In this document: piece by piece, positions 16,453-24,800 of the stretch
Numbering within the stretch: position 1 is the first letter of the stretch
Layout of the letters: every line of letters begins with the position of its first letter
Source: an uncultured Prevotellaceae bacterium
GTDB taxonomy: Bacteria > Bacteroidota > Bacteroidia > Bacteroidales > Bacteroidaceae
Direction: 5' to 3'
NCBI GenBank assembly: GCA_945831805.1
Contig: CAMADY010000007.1
Coordinates: 1 to 52,158 of the forward strand
DNA: 52,158 nt
Position numbers and translations under genes: made by a program
The notes under the pieces: generated by a model
The model's database searches: none
What the model saw: the letters and a program-made list of their open reading frames with translations, nothing else
What the model was told of the DNA's origin: nothing

Positions 16453-17685
16453 ATGGCATTAGTAAACGAATACTTCCTTCGCCTATCAAACAACTACCTC
16501 TTCGCTGACATAGCAAAGAAGGTCAACGCATACAAGGCGACACATCCAAAGGCACACGTCATATCTCTTGGCATCGGAGACGTAACACGTCCACTCGTAC
16601 CTGCAGTAATCGAGGCAATGCACAAGGCGGTTGACGAAATGGCAGAAAAAGCCACATTCCGTGGATATGGTCCAGAGCGAGGCTACGACTTCCTGCGTGA
16701 GGCAATCATCAAGAACGACTTCCTTCCACGCGGAATACACCTCGACCCTAACGAGATATTCGTCAACGACGGTGCAAAGTCTGATACAGGAAATATCGGT
16801 GACATCGTACGCTGGGACAACTCCGTAGGCATCACCGACCCTGTCTATCCTGTATATATCGACTCTAACTGCATGATAGGTCGTGCCGGAGTACAGAAGG
16901 ACGGCAAGTTCAGCAACATCACCTACATGCCAGCAACGGCAGAGAACGATTTTGTGCCAGCGATACCAGACCATCGCATCGACATGATCTACCTCTGTTA
17001 CCCTAACAACCCTACAGGCACCGTCCTCACGAAGGAGCAGCTGAAGAAATGGGTTGACTTCGCACTCAAGAACGACGCCATCATCTTCTACGACGCAGCC
17101 TACGAGGCATTCATCCGCGAAGACAACGTGCCACACTCCATCTACGAAATCAGGGGAGCACGAAAATGCGCCATTGAGTTCCATTCATATTCAAAGACGG
17201 CAGGCTTCACCGGCATACGCTGTGGCTATACCGTCATTCCGAAGGACGTCATGGCAACAACCCTCGAAGGCGAGAAGATACCTCTCAACCAGCTCTGGGA
17301 TCGCCGTCAGTGCACCAAGTTCAACGGTACGAGCTATATCTCACAGCGCGCTGCAGAGGCTATATACACACCAGAAGGTAAGGAACAGACAAAGGCTGTC
17401 ATCGACTACTACATGGGCAACGCAGACATCATGCGTGAGGCACTCCAGCAGATGGGCTTCGAGGTCTTCGGAGGTGTCAATGCACCATATCTCTGGGTGA
17501 AGACTCCAAACAACACCCCTTCATGGAAGTTCTTCGAACAGCTGCTCTACGGAGCAAGCATCGTATGCACACCAGGTGTAGGCTTCGGGCCTTCAGGCGA
17601 AGGCTACGTACGCTTCACCGCATTCGGAGAGCGTGAGGACTGCAAGGAGGCTATGCGACGCATATACGAATGGATGCACAAATAG
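16453..17685 (+). CDS. dapL: LL-diaminopimelate aminotransferase
   Basis: Converts tetrahydrodipicolinate straight to LL-diaminopimelate with glutamate as amino donor. The 410-residue fold type I PLP enzyme has the substrate loop YPNNPTGTVL and the Schiff-base lysine K248 in HSYSKTAGFTG. The N-terminus MALVNEYFLRLSNNYLFADI and the sequence LGIGDVTRPL are typical of DapL. The frame is open 40 codons upstream into the dapF stop, but those residues are not family-like, so the ATG at 16453 is chosen. With dapF it completes the aminotransferase variant of the DAP pathway and links lysine synthesis to glutamate supply. Confidence 0.95.
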   Translation: MALVNEYFLRLSNNYLFADIAKKVNAYKATHPKAHVISLGIGDVTRPLVPAVIEAMHKAVDEMAEKATFRGYGPERGYDFLREAIIKNDFLPRGIHLDPNEIFVNDGAKSDTGNIGDIVRWDNSVGITDPVYPVYIDSNCMIGRAGVQKDGKFSNITYMPATAENDFVPAIPDHRIDMIYLCYPNNPTGTVLTKEQLKKWVDFALKNDAIIFYDAAYEAFIREDNVPHSIYEIRGARKCAIEFHSYSKTAGFTGIRCGYTVIPKDVMATTLEGEKIPLNQLWDRRQCTKFNGTSYISQRAAEAIYTPEGKEQTKAVIDYYMGNADIMREALQQMGFEVFGGVNAPYLWVKTPNNTPSWKFFEQLLYGASIVCTPGVGFGPSGEGYVRFTAFGEREDCKEAMRRIYEWMHK

Positions 17686-17732
17686 TTATAACTAACACAA
17701 CACAAACACAAACTAAAGAAAGGGAAAAGATT

Positions 17733-18449
17733 ATGAAAAAATTCATGGTAACCGCCCTCGCCATCATGGGAATGATGAGCACGGCAAATGCACAGGACAC
17801 AGTAGAAGGCACAGTTTCTGCAGACATCGTCTCACGCTACATCTGGCGTGGCCAGGCTCTCTCTGACGCTGCCATACAGCCATCAGCAGGACTCTCCTAC
17901 AAGGGTTTCTCACTCTCTGGATGGGCAAGCATCGGCATCGTTAGCCCAGGAAGCGAGAACAAGGAGTACGATCTCACACTCTCCTACTCTACAGGAGGCC
18001 TCAACATCGGTGTCACAGACTATTACTTCTCTACACCTGGAGCAGCAAACGAGTACTTCGAGTATCGTGCACACCATACACAGCACACCTTCGAGGCTAA
18101 CGTAGGCTACGACTTCGGACCTCTCGCTATTCAGTGGTACACTAACTTCGCTGGTGCGGACGGCGTAAACAAGAGCGGTAAGCGCGCATATTCTTCATAC
18201 TTCGCTATCAGCGCACCATTCAAGCTCGCTACTTGCGACTGGCAGGCTACATTCGGAGCTGTACCTTACGCTACAAGCTTCTACTCTGACGCTACAGGCT
18301 TCGCCGTTACAAACCTCTCACTGCGTTGCACAAAGGAGATTCCTGTAACAAAGAACTGGGGCATACCAGTATTCCTTGAGGGCATCTGCAACCCAAGCAC
18401 GAAGAAGGGATACATCGTTGCCGGCGTTACTTTCGCACTGCCAGAGTAA
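17733..18449 (+). CDS. TorF-like (Gcw_chp) putative outer membrane porin
   Basis: A 238-residue exported protein. The start at 17733 gives a clear signal peptide (MKKFMVTALAIMGMMSTANA, cleaved before QDT). The mature part has alternating polar and aromatic strands such as SADIVSRYIWRGQALSD and GFSLSGWASIGI. These resemble the TIGR02001 family, named TorF family putative porin, whose members begin with an SRYxxRG strand followed by a GxxxxxWxS strand. In proteobacteria such genes are found near P-II and amt genes, and here it sits just before glnN, so a role in passage of nitrogen compounds is a reasonable inference. Function is unproven. Confidence 0.65.
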   Translation: MKKFMVTALAIMGMMSTANAQDTVEGTVSADIVSRYIWRGQALSDAAIQPSAGLSYKGFSLSGWASIGIVSPGSENKEYDLTLSYSTGGLNIGVTDYYFSTPGAANEYFEYRAHHTQHTFEANVGYDFGPLAIQWYTNFAGADGVNKSGKRAYSSYFAISAPFKLATCDWQATFGAVPYATSFYSDATGFAVTNLSLRCTKEIPVTKNWGIPVFLEGICNPSTKKGYIVAGVTFALPE

Positions 18450-18464
18450 AAAGACTCACAAATA

Positions 18465-18496
18465 TTTGGCAGTTAGACATTTTTTTACTAATTTTG
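18465..18496 (+). promoter_or_regulatory. Promoter of glnN
   Basis: TTTG (18465-18468) and TAATTTTG (18489-18496) are spaced 20 nt. Transcription should begin near 18503, leaving a leader of about 140 nt before the glnN ATG. Confidence 0.75.
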
Positions 18497-18584
18497 CATT
18501 CGCAAACTTAGACTACACATTTTTATTTTCTGTGCGGCAAGGAAAACTCTTTCCGCTTCAAAAGGATAATATTTCAAAACAAAA

Positions 18585-18623
18585 GCCCCCACGCAGGTCT
18601 CCGTCCGGAGACTTGCCAAGGGC
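18585..18623 (+). promoter_or_regulatory. Structured leader element of glnN
   Basis: A hairpin AGGTCTCC (18595-18602) / GGAGACTT (18607-18614) with loop GTCC is enclosed by GCCC (18585-18588) pairing with GGGC (18620-18623). It lies 19 nt before the glnN ATG and could sequester the initiation region. No T-run follows. Confidence 0.45.
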
Positions 18624-18642
18624 GCAATAAAAGAAAAAGACT

Positions 18643-20832
18643 ATGGCAAATCTTAGATTCCAGGTAGTTTCAGAGGCATTCAAGAAGCAGCCTCTTGACA
18701 TTCCAACACCAGCAGAACGCCCATCAGAGTTCTTCGGTAAGTATGTCTTCAACAAGCAGAAGATGTTCAAGTATCTTCCTAAGAAGGTATATGACAAGAT
18801 GCTTGACGTTATCGACAACGGCGCTCCACTCGACCGTGCTACAGCAGACAAGGTTGCTGAGGGCATGAAGAAGTGGGCTATGGAGCTCGGCGCTACACAC
18901 TGTACCCACTGGTTCCAGCCTCTTACCGACACAACAGCAGAGAAGCACGACGGCTTCGTAGAGCACGACTGGAAGGGCGGGATGATTGAGGAGTTCGAGG
19001 GTAAGTCTCTCGTACAGCAGGAGCCTGACGCTTCTTCTTTCCCATCTGGCGGCATCCGTTCTACTTTCGAGGCACGCGGTTACTCGGCTTGGGATCCTAC
19101 ATCACCTGTATTCGTTATCGGCGACACACTCATGATTCCTACTGTCTTCATCTCTTACACAGGTGAGGCACTCGACTATAAGACACCTCTTCTCAAGGCA
19201 CTCCACGCTATTGACATTGCTGCTACTGACGTAGTACGCTACTTCAACCCAGAAGTAAACAAGGTTATCTCTAACCTCGGTTGGGAGCAGGAGTACTTCC
19301 TCGTTGACGAGGGTCTCTTCTCTGCACGTCCTGACCTCCTCCTTACAGGCCGTACCCTCATGGGTCACTCTTCTGCTAAGGACCAGCAGATGGACGACCA
19401 CTACTTCGGTTCTATCCCAGAGCGTGTTGCAGCATTCATGAAGGATCTCGAGATCCAGGCTCTCGAGCTCGGCATCCCATGCAAGACCCGCCACAATGAG
19501 GTAGCACCAAACCAGTTCGAGCTCGCTCCTATCTTCGAGGAGACAAACCTTGCTGTTGACCACAACATGCTCATCATGTCTCTCATGAAGAAGATTGCTC
19601 GCCACCACGGATTCCGTTGCCTCCTCCATGAGAAGCCATTCGACGGTGTCAACGGTTCTGGTAAGCACAACAACTGGTCACTCTCTACCGACACTGGCAT
19701 CCTGCTCCACGGTCCTGGCAAGGACGAGGTAAGCAACCTCCGCTTCATCACATTCGTTGTTGAGACACTCATGGGTGTATATAAGCACAACGGTCTCCTC
19801 AAGGCGTCTATCATGTCAGCAACAAACGCTCACCGTCTTGGAGCAAACGAGGCACCTCCTGCAATCGTTTCTTCATTCCTCGGACGTCAGCTCACTGAGA
19901 TCCTCGATCACCTTGAGAACTCTAACGAGGACGACTCTATCAACGTAGCAGGCAAGGCAGGTCTGAAGCTCGACATCCCATCAATCCCAGAGCTTCTCAT
20001 CGATAACACCGACCGTAACCGTACCTCTCCATTCGCATTCACCGGTAACCGTTTCGAGTTCCGTGCCGTAGGTTCTGAGGCTAACTGCGCATCAGCAATG
20101 ATTACCCTCAACGCTGCCGTTGCTGAGGCACTCGTAAACTTCAAGGAGCGCGTTGACGCACTCATCGCTGCCGGCAAGGACAAGCACGCTGCTATCATCT
20201 CTGTCCTCAAGGAGGATATCAAGACCTGTAAGCCAATCCGCTTCGACGGCAACGGCTACTCGGACGAGTGGGTTGAGGAGGCAGCAAAGCGCGGTCTCGA
20301 CGTAGAGAAGTCTTGCCCTATCATCTTCGACCGTTACCTCGACAAGTCTTCTGTAGAGATGTTCGAGAAGCTCAACATCATGAAGGAGAACGAGCTTGAG
20401 GCACGTAACGAGATCAAGTGGGAGACCTACACCAAGAAGATTCAGATCGAGGCACGCGTATTCGGCGACCTCTCTATCAACCATATCATCCCACAGGTTG
20501 TCTCTTACCAGACAAAGCTCGCACAGAACGTGGCTGCCCTCAAGGCTATCTACCCAGCAGAAGAGCTCTATGCAGTAGCAGGTTCTAACCTCGCACTCAT
20601 CTCAGAGATCTCTAAGCGCGTTAAGGCTATCGAGGAAGGTGTTCAGGAGCTCGTTGACGCTCGTAAGGTTGCTAACAAGATCACCTCTGAGCGTGAGAAG
20701 GCTATCGCTTACCACGACACAGTAGAGCCACTCATGGACAAGATCCGTTACGAAATCGACAAGCTTGAGTCAAAGGTTGACGATGAAGTCTGGACACTTC
20801 CTAAGTACCGTGAGATGCTCTTCATCCGCTAA
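18643..20832 (+). CDS. glnN: Glutamine synthetase type III
   Basis: Makes glutamine from glutamate, ammonia and ATP. At 729 residues it has the length of the GSIII dodecamer family, well above GSI or GSII. Visible features are the N-terminal GSIII region with FPSGGIRSTFEARGY, the active-site segment FDGVNGSGKHNNWSLSTDTG, and NKxxAPN-type residues in KTRHNEVAPNQFELAP. The C-terminal region is helical and specific to GSIII. It has its own promoter and a structured leader and ends the plus-strand nitrogen arm. GSIII lacks the usual GSI adenylylation loop, so control is probably transcriptional. Confidence 0.97.
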   Translation: MANLRFQVVSEAFKKQPLDIPTPAERPSEFFGKYVFNKQKMFKYLPKKVYDKMLDVIDNGAPLDRATADKVAEGMKKWAMELGATHCTHWFQPLTDTTAEKHDGFVEHDWKGGMIEEFEGKSLVQQEPDASSFPSGGIRSTFEARGYSAWDPTSPVFVIGDTLMIPTVFISYTGEALDYKTPLLKALHAIDIAATDVVRYFNPEVNKVISNLGWEQEYFLVDEGLFSARPDLLLTGRTLMGHSSAKDQQMDDHYFGSIPERVAAFMKDLEIQALELGIPCKTRHNEVAPNQFELAPIFEETNLAVDHNMLIMSLMKKIARHHGFRCLLHEKPFDGVNGSGKHNNWSLSTDTGILLHGPGKDEVSNLRFITFVVETLMGVYKHNGLLKASIMSATNAHRLGANEAPPAIVSSFLGRQLTEILDHLENSNEDDSINVAGKAGLKLDIPSIPELLIDNTDRNRTSPFAFTGNRFEFRAVGSEANCASAMITLNAAVAEALVNFKERVDALIAAGKDKHAAIISVLKEDIKTCKPIRFDGNGYSDEWVEEAAKRGLDVEKSCPIIFDRYLDKSSVEMFEKLNIMKENELEARNEIKWETYTKKIQIEARVFGDLSINHIIPQVVSYQTKLAQNVAALKAIYPAEELYAVAGSNLALISEISKRVKAIEEGVQELVDARKVANKITSEREKAIAYHDTVEPLMDKIRYEIDKLESKVDDEVWTLPKYREMLFIR

Positions 20833-20836
20833 TAAC

Positions 20837-20932
20837 GGTTCGTCGGTTAGAAGGTTGTAAGGTTATACGGTTATTCGGTTATACGGTTATTCGGTTATTC
20901 GGTTATTCGGTTATTCGATAATTCGGTAACAC
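20837..20932 (+). repeat. Octamer tandem repeat after glnN
   Basis: Twelve 8-nt units, mostly GGTTATTC with GGTTATAC, GGTTGTAA and end variants, start 5 nt after the glnN stop codon. The family is the same as at 8259-8322, 27809-27908 and 37743-37766. Confidence 0.9.
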
Positions 20933-20969
20933 CATAAAACCTCAAAACCGAACCAAGACATACCTTTCC

Positions 20970-21001
20970 CTCCCCCTTATAACGGGGGAGTTGGAGGGGG
21001 G
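20970..21001. repeat. GC-rich palindromic repeat
   Basis: CTCCCCC (20970-20976) pairs with GGGGGAG (20984-20990) over a 7-nt loop, then GTTGGAGGGGGG. It is related to the element at 14675-14720. It could also act as a weak transcription stop after glnN. Confidence 0.65.
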
Positions 21002-21132
21002 CCCACATTAAGCAATCTATTTCTTTTATTGGTTGTTTAAGTTTGCTGAGCCTTGCCTGCGTGAGCAGGTGAGGCTCTTTTATTTATTTACCGCACAAAA
21101 TACCGCACATTTTTTAATTTGACAAAAGAAAA

Positions 21133-21161
21133 AACGCCTAAGTTTCAACAACTTAGGCGTT
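21133..21161 (-). terminator. Intrinsic terminator of tRNA-Lys
   Basis: AACGCCTAAGT (21133-21143) and ACTTAGGCGTT (21151-21161) form a perfect 11-bp stem with a 7-nt loop. On the minus strand it is followed by TTTTTTCTTTT. It lies 8 nt after the 3' end of the tRNA. Confidence 0.9.
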
Positions 21162-21169
21162 CTAAATAG

Positions 21170-21242
21170 TGATCCGCTTGGGGTTCGAACCCAAGACCCC
21201 CACATTAAAAGTGTGATGCTCTACCGACTGAGCTAGCGGATC
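21170..21242 (-). tRNA. tRNA-Lys (anticodon TTT)
   Basis: The minus strand folds into a full cloverleaf of 73 nt. The acceptor is GATCCGC/GCGGATC, the D-arm GCTC...GAGC, the anticodon stem TCACA/TGTGG with loop CTTTTAA giving anticodon TTT, and the T-arm TTGGGTTCGAACCCAA. The discriminator base is A, and CCA is not encoded. Confidence 0.96.
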
Positions 21243-21306
21243 TACCGATAAGTCATTTTCGTTGATTTTAACCACCCGAAAGCGGCACTCCTTGAAAATG
21301 CGAGTG

Positions 21307-21314
21307 CAAAGGTA
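21307..21314 (-). promoter_or_regulatory. -7 element of the tRNA-Lys promoter
   Basis: TACCTTTG on the minus strand, about 65 nt upstream of the tRNA 5' end. No perfect -33 TTTG is visible. Confidence 0.5.
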
Positions 21315-21409
21315 ATACTTTTTTGCGAAAAAACACAAGAAAACTGTGAAAATATGTTTTAATGTTAGTTTTTTTTAACTAATATCAAGGTTATTCGGAA
21401 AGTTTTTTG

Positions 21410-21417
21410 TATTTTTG
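21410..21417 (+). promoter_or_regulatory. -7 element upstream of the AI-2E family gene
   Basis: TATTTTTG at 21410-21417, followed by CAG, about 50 nt before the start codon. The -33 element is not obvious. Confidence 0.5.
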
Positions 21418-21466
21418 CAGTTGAAATAAGCATAACGCATTGTTCACTACATTATAACCGAGAATT

Positions 21467-22531
21467 ATGATAGAAGGTCCAATAACATTTGACAGGGTAG
21501 CGCGCTGGGGACTCGTCGTTGCCGGCATCGTGGCTGCATTTCTCGTGCTGCACTATCTGAGCGCCGTGCTGCTGCCGTTCTTCGTGGCATGGCTGTTTGC
21601 CTACCTCATGTACCCGCTGGTGAAGTTCATACAATACAGGCTCAAGGTGCGCATGAGGGCGCTGAGCATAGTGCTGGCGATGGTCACGGTGGTGGCGGTA
21701 TTCGCCGGGGTGATATGGCTCATCGTGCCTCCGATGGTGGAGCAGTTCGGTAAGTTCACGACGCTGGCGACGCGCTATCTGCATCACGCCACGCACATCA
21801 AGAACTTCCCTGAGGCTATACAGTGGTGGCTGAGCGACAACAGCTCGGAGATAGAGAAGTTCCTGAAGTCGGACAACTTCACCGACACGTTGAAGGAGAC
21901 GGCTCCGAAGGTCTTCAGCGTTGTGGGCGAGACGATGAGTATCATCATGAGCATCATAGCGTCGTGCATCACCTTATTATATATGTTCTTCATCCTGATG
22001 GACTACGAGTATCTGTCGGAGAAGTGGATCAAGATTTTCCCTCGCAACTCCCGTTCTTTCTGGCAGGAGCTGATGCAGGACGTGGAGACAGCGCTCAACA
22101 ACTACATCCGCGGTCAGGGTCTGGTGGCACTGATAATGGGAATATTGTTCTGCATAGGCTTCACAATCATCGGCTTCCCTATGGCTATCGGCCTGGGCAT
22201 CATGATAGGCATCATGGATATGGTGCCGTACTTGCATACCTTCGCACTTATTCCGACGGCGTTCCTGGCAGCGATGAAGGCTGCGGAGACGGGGCAGAAC
22301 TACTGGGTGGTGCTGGCGTCGGCACTGGCGGTCTTCGCAATAGTGCAGGTCATCATCGACGCCATCGTGACCCCCAAGGTGATGGGCAAGAAGATGGGTC
22401 TCAACCCGGCGGTGCTCCTCCTCGCCCTCTCCGTATGGGGTGCTCTCCTAGGCTTCATTGGCCTCATCATAGCCCTACCCGCCACCACAATAATCATGGC
22501 ATACTGGAAGAAATATATAAGTGATAAATAA
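21467..22531 (+). CDS. AI-2E family transporter (PerM/YdiK-like membrane protein)
   Basis: A 354-residue inner membrane protein of the AI-2E/UPF0118 superfamily. Two hydrophobic helices lie within residues 10-50 and another near 60-85. A soluble, partly amphipathic region follows at about 85-140, then a block of helices to the end. The conserved C-terminal stretch (VVIDAIVTPKVMGKKMGLNP followed by LLALSVWG) is characteristic of the family. Members include signal or Na+/H+ transporters, and the exact substrate cannot be read from sequence. The stop is 2 nt before rsmI, so the two are co-transcribed. Confidence 0.9.
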   Translation: MIEGPITFDRVARWGLVVAGIVAAFLVLHYLSAVLLPFFVAWLFAYLMYPLVKFIQYRLKVRMRALSIVLAMVTVVAVFAGVIWLIVPPMVEQFGKFTTLATRYLHHATHIKNFPEAIQWWLSDNSSEIEKFLKSDNFTDTLKETAPKVFSVVGETMSIIMSIIASCITLLYMFFILMDYEYLSEKWIKIFPRNSRSFWQELMQDVETALNNYIRGQGLVALIMGILFCIGFTIIGFPMAIGLGIMIGIMDMVPYLHTFALIPTAFLAAMKAAETGQNYWVVLASALAVFAIVQVIIDAIVTPKVMGKKMGLNPAVLLLALSVWGALLGFIGLIIALPATTIIMAYWKKYISDK

Positions 22532-22533
22532 CC

Positions 22534-23361
22534 ATGCTATACTTGATACCTACCCCTGTCGGAAACATGGAGGACATGACTTTCCGGGCTATACGACTGC
22601 TGAAGGAGGCGAACCTCATATTGTGTGAGGACACCCGCACGAGCGGACTGCTGCTGAAGCATTTCGAGATAACGAACAAACGGCTGATGGCGCACCATAA
22701 GTTCAATGAGCATGGCACGTCGAAGGCTATCGTCGATAGGCTTAAGGCAGGCGAGATGGTGTGCCTCATAACAGATGCCGGCACTCCTGGCATCAGCGAC
22801 CCGGGCTTCTACCTTGTCCGCGAGGCCGTGGAGGCTGGCGTCGATGTCGTGACGCTGCCGGGCGCAACGGCTTTCGTGCCGGCACTGGTGAGCAGCGGCC
22901 TGCCCTGCGACAAGTTCGTCTTCGAGGGTTTCCTGCCACAGAAGAAGGGTCGCCAGACGCGTCTGCAGGAGCTGGCGAGGGAGTATCGCACAATGATTAT
23001 CTACGAGTCGCCACGCCGTGTGGTGAAGACGTTGGAGCAGCTCTGTGTGTTCTTTGGTGAGGACCGCCGCATGAGTGCGTGCCGCGAGATATCGAAGGTT
23101 TACGAGGAGAGCGTGCGAGGTACGGTGAAGGAGGTGCTGGAGCATTTCAAGGAGCATGAGCCGAAGGGGGAGTTTGTGCTGATTGTGGGCGGAGCAGCCT
23201 CTATCTCCGAAGCCTCTACCCCAGAAGCCCCCATCCCCGACCCTTCCCCCCTGAGGAGGAAGGGAGGTGAGATTACCACTGATGGTTCGAAAGTTTCACA
23301 GGAGGCGCCGCGTAAGCTTAGTAAGTATCAGAGGAAGATGCTGGAGAGAGGTAAGGGTTAA
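22534..23361 (+). CDS. rsmI: 16S rRNA (cytidine-1402-2'-O)-methyltransferase
   Basis: Methylates C1402 in the ribosomal P site using SAM. The tetrapyrrole-methylase fold shows LIPTPVGNMEDMTFRA at the N-terminus, CEDTRTSGLL, the SAM-binding ITDAGTPGISDPG, and LPGATAFVPAL. The catalytic domain ends near residue 226 (FVLIVGGAA). The last 50 residues form an extra tail that includes PIPDPSPLRRKGGE, encoded by a GC-rich repeat that is intergenic elsewhere, and then a basic end KLSKYQRKML. The gene follows the AI-2E family gene by 2 nt. Confidence 0.95.
   Translation: MLYLIPTPVGNMEDMTFRAIRLLKEANLILCEDTRTSGLLLKHFEITNKRLMAHHKFNEHGTSKAIVDRLKAGEMVCLITDAGTPGISDPGFYLVREAVEAGVDVVTLPGATAFVPALVSSGLPCDKFVFEGFLPQKKGRQTRLQELAREYRTMIIYESPRRVVKTLEQLCVFFGEDRRMSACREISKVYEESVRGTVKEVLEHFKEHEPKGEFVLIVGGAASISEASTPEAPIPDPSPLRRKGGEITTDGSKVSQEAPRKLSKYQRKMLERGKG
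23226..23265. repeat. GC-rich dispersed repeat inside rsmI
   Basis: The segment reads CCCCATCCCCGACCCTTCCC and onward. It matches the reverse complement of the tail of the intergenic element at 14698-14720 at about 18 of 20 positions. It is translated as PIPDPSPLRRKGG in the rsmI tail. Confidence 0.7.
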
Positions 23362-23456
23362 AGGTTAAAGGTTCTTTCAGTCGCTTCGCTTTGTGAAAGC
23401 GTCTCTTCGAGCCGAGCGAAGGGTTAGGGTTCAACTTTCAACTATCAATTTTCAAT

Positions 23457-24677
23457 TTGGAAAGGTTATTGCATTATACTTGGCGGCATAAGCTGCTGCC
23501 TCTTGAGGGACTGCATACCACGGACGGTAGGCAGGTGGAGGTCGTCGATCCTGGACTTTACAACAGGAGCGACGCAGGGCCTGACTTCTTCAATGCGAAG
23601 GTGAAGGTTGACGGACTGGTGTGGGTAGGCAACGTGGAGCTGCACGTGAAGGCGAGCGACTGGTACAGGCACCGCCACGACAGGGATGCTGCCTACGACA
23701 ATGTGGTGCTGCACGTTGTGGAACAGGCTGATATGGACGTTGCGACATCGCAGGGCAAGGTGCTGCCGACGGTGGTGGTGCCTATCAGCGATGCGCTGCA
23801 CCACGACTACGAGGAGCTTATAAAGTCGGAGAAATATCCTCCATGCTACAAGGTAATACCAACGCTGCCGAGCCTTAAGGTGCACAGCTGGATGGCGGCA
23901 CTGCAGACGGAGCGCCTCGAACAGAAGACGAGGGCGATGCAGCAGCGCGTCAAGGAACTCGGCGGATCATGGGAGGACGGCTATTTCGCCACCCTGGCGC
24001 ACAGCTTCGGCTTCGGCATCAACGGCGATGCGTTCGACGCATGGGCGAGGGTGATGCCGATGAGTGCCGTGGCGCACCACCGCGACGACCTCTTCCAGGT
24101 TGAGACGCTGTTTCTCGGCATGGCAAACCTTCTGGAAAGGGTTGAGGAGAGATACGCCCGCGAGTTTGCGTATCTGAGGAAGAAGTTCGGGCTTGAGCCG
24201 ATGGATGGCTCGATGTGGCGATACCTCCGCACGCGTCCGCAGAACTTTCCGCACGTGAGGCTCCTGCAGCTTGCGAAGATGTACCACGAGCGCAGGACGA
24301 CGCTCTCTGCCCTACTCGACTGCAAGGACGTGAAGTCCATCGGCGAGCTCTACGGCATGAAGGGTGCGAAGCTCGACCTGCTGATAATAAACACCGTGGT
24401 GCCGAGCGTCTTTGCATACGGCAGAAGCCACGGCAAGCAGGAGCTGGAGGAGAGGGCGTTCGACCTTCTGGAGGCCCTGAAGCCCGAGGACAACCATATC
24501 GTGAGGATGTGGAGGGAGTGCGGTCTCGACGTTGGCAGCGCCGGAGACTCCCAGGCTCTGATACAGCTGAAGAAAGAATACTGCGACCGTAAGGAATGTC
24601 TCCGCTGCCGTTTCGGCTACGAATTCCTGACGGGCGAGCACCGCCATCGTTTCCTTTCAGAACCGGCAAAAATATAA
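23457..24677 (+). CDS. DUF2851 family protein
   Basis: A 406-residue protein of the Bacteroidetes family DUF2851; function unknown. The N-terminus ERLLHYTWRHKLLPLEGLHT followed by VEVVDPGLYNRSDAGPDFFNAKV and GNVELHVKASDW is the family hallmark. The D/E-rich arrangement suggests a nuclease-like fold, which is inference. The C-terminus has a cysteine cluster (CDRKECLRCRFG) that could bind metal. The start is a TTG at 23457, because conserved sequence begins at once and the next ATG would remove 90 residues. It follows rsmI after a repeat-rich 95-nt gap. Confidence 0.88.
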   Translation: MERLLHYTWRHKLLPLEGLHTTDGRQVEVVDPGLYNRSDAGPDFFNAKVKVDGLVWVGNVELHVKASDWYRHRHDRDAAYDNVVLHVVEQADMDVATSQGKVLPTVVVPISDALHHDYEELIKSEKYPPCYKVIPTLPSLKVHSWMAALQTERLEQKTRAMQQRVKELGGSWEDGYFATLAHSFGFGINGDAFDAWARVMPMSAVAHHRDDLFQVETLFLGMANLLERVEERYAREFAYLRKKFGLEPMDGSMWRYLRTRPQNFPHVRLLQLAKMYHERRTTLSALLDCKDVKSIGELYGMKGAKLDLLIINTVVPSVFAYGRSHGKQELEERAFDLLEALKPEDNHIVRMWRECGLDVGSAGDSQALIQLKKEYCDRKECLRCRFGYEFLTGEHRHRFLSEPAKI

Positions 24678-24705
24678 TCCTTGATGGTTAATGTGTGTTA
24701 AATAC

Positions 24706-24736
24706 TTGCATTTCGCTTCATTTTGTAGTATCTTTG
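24706..24736 (+). promoter_or_regulatory. Promoter of the ftsX-DUF3098-uppP-truB run
   Basis: TATCTTTG at 24729-24736 followed by CAG is a good -7 box. TTGC at 24706-24709 is a partial -33 element about 19 nt upstream. Confidence 0.6.
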
Positions 24737-24800
24737 CAGAGAAATTGTGTAATAGTGCACTATTGTTAAGTCCCTGAGAGCGCTCTTTTGGGGGCAATTG

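Noticed and set aside
18503..18642. Known glutamine riboswitch in the glnN leader
   Set aside because: The leader has hairpins, but I could not match the glnA or DP1 riboswitch consensus, which are known mainly from cyanobacteria and marine metagenomes.
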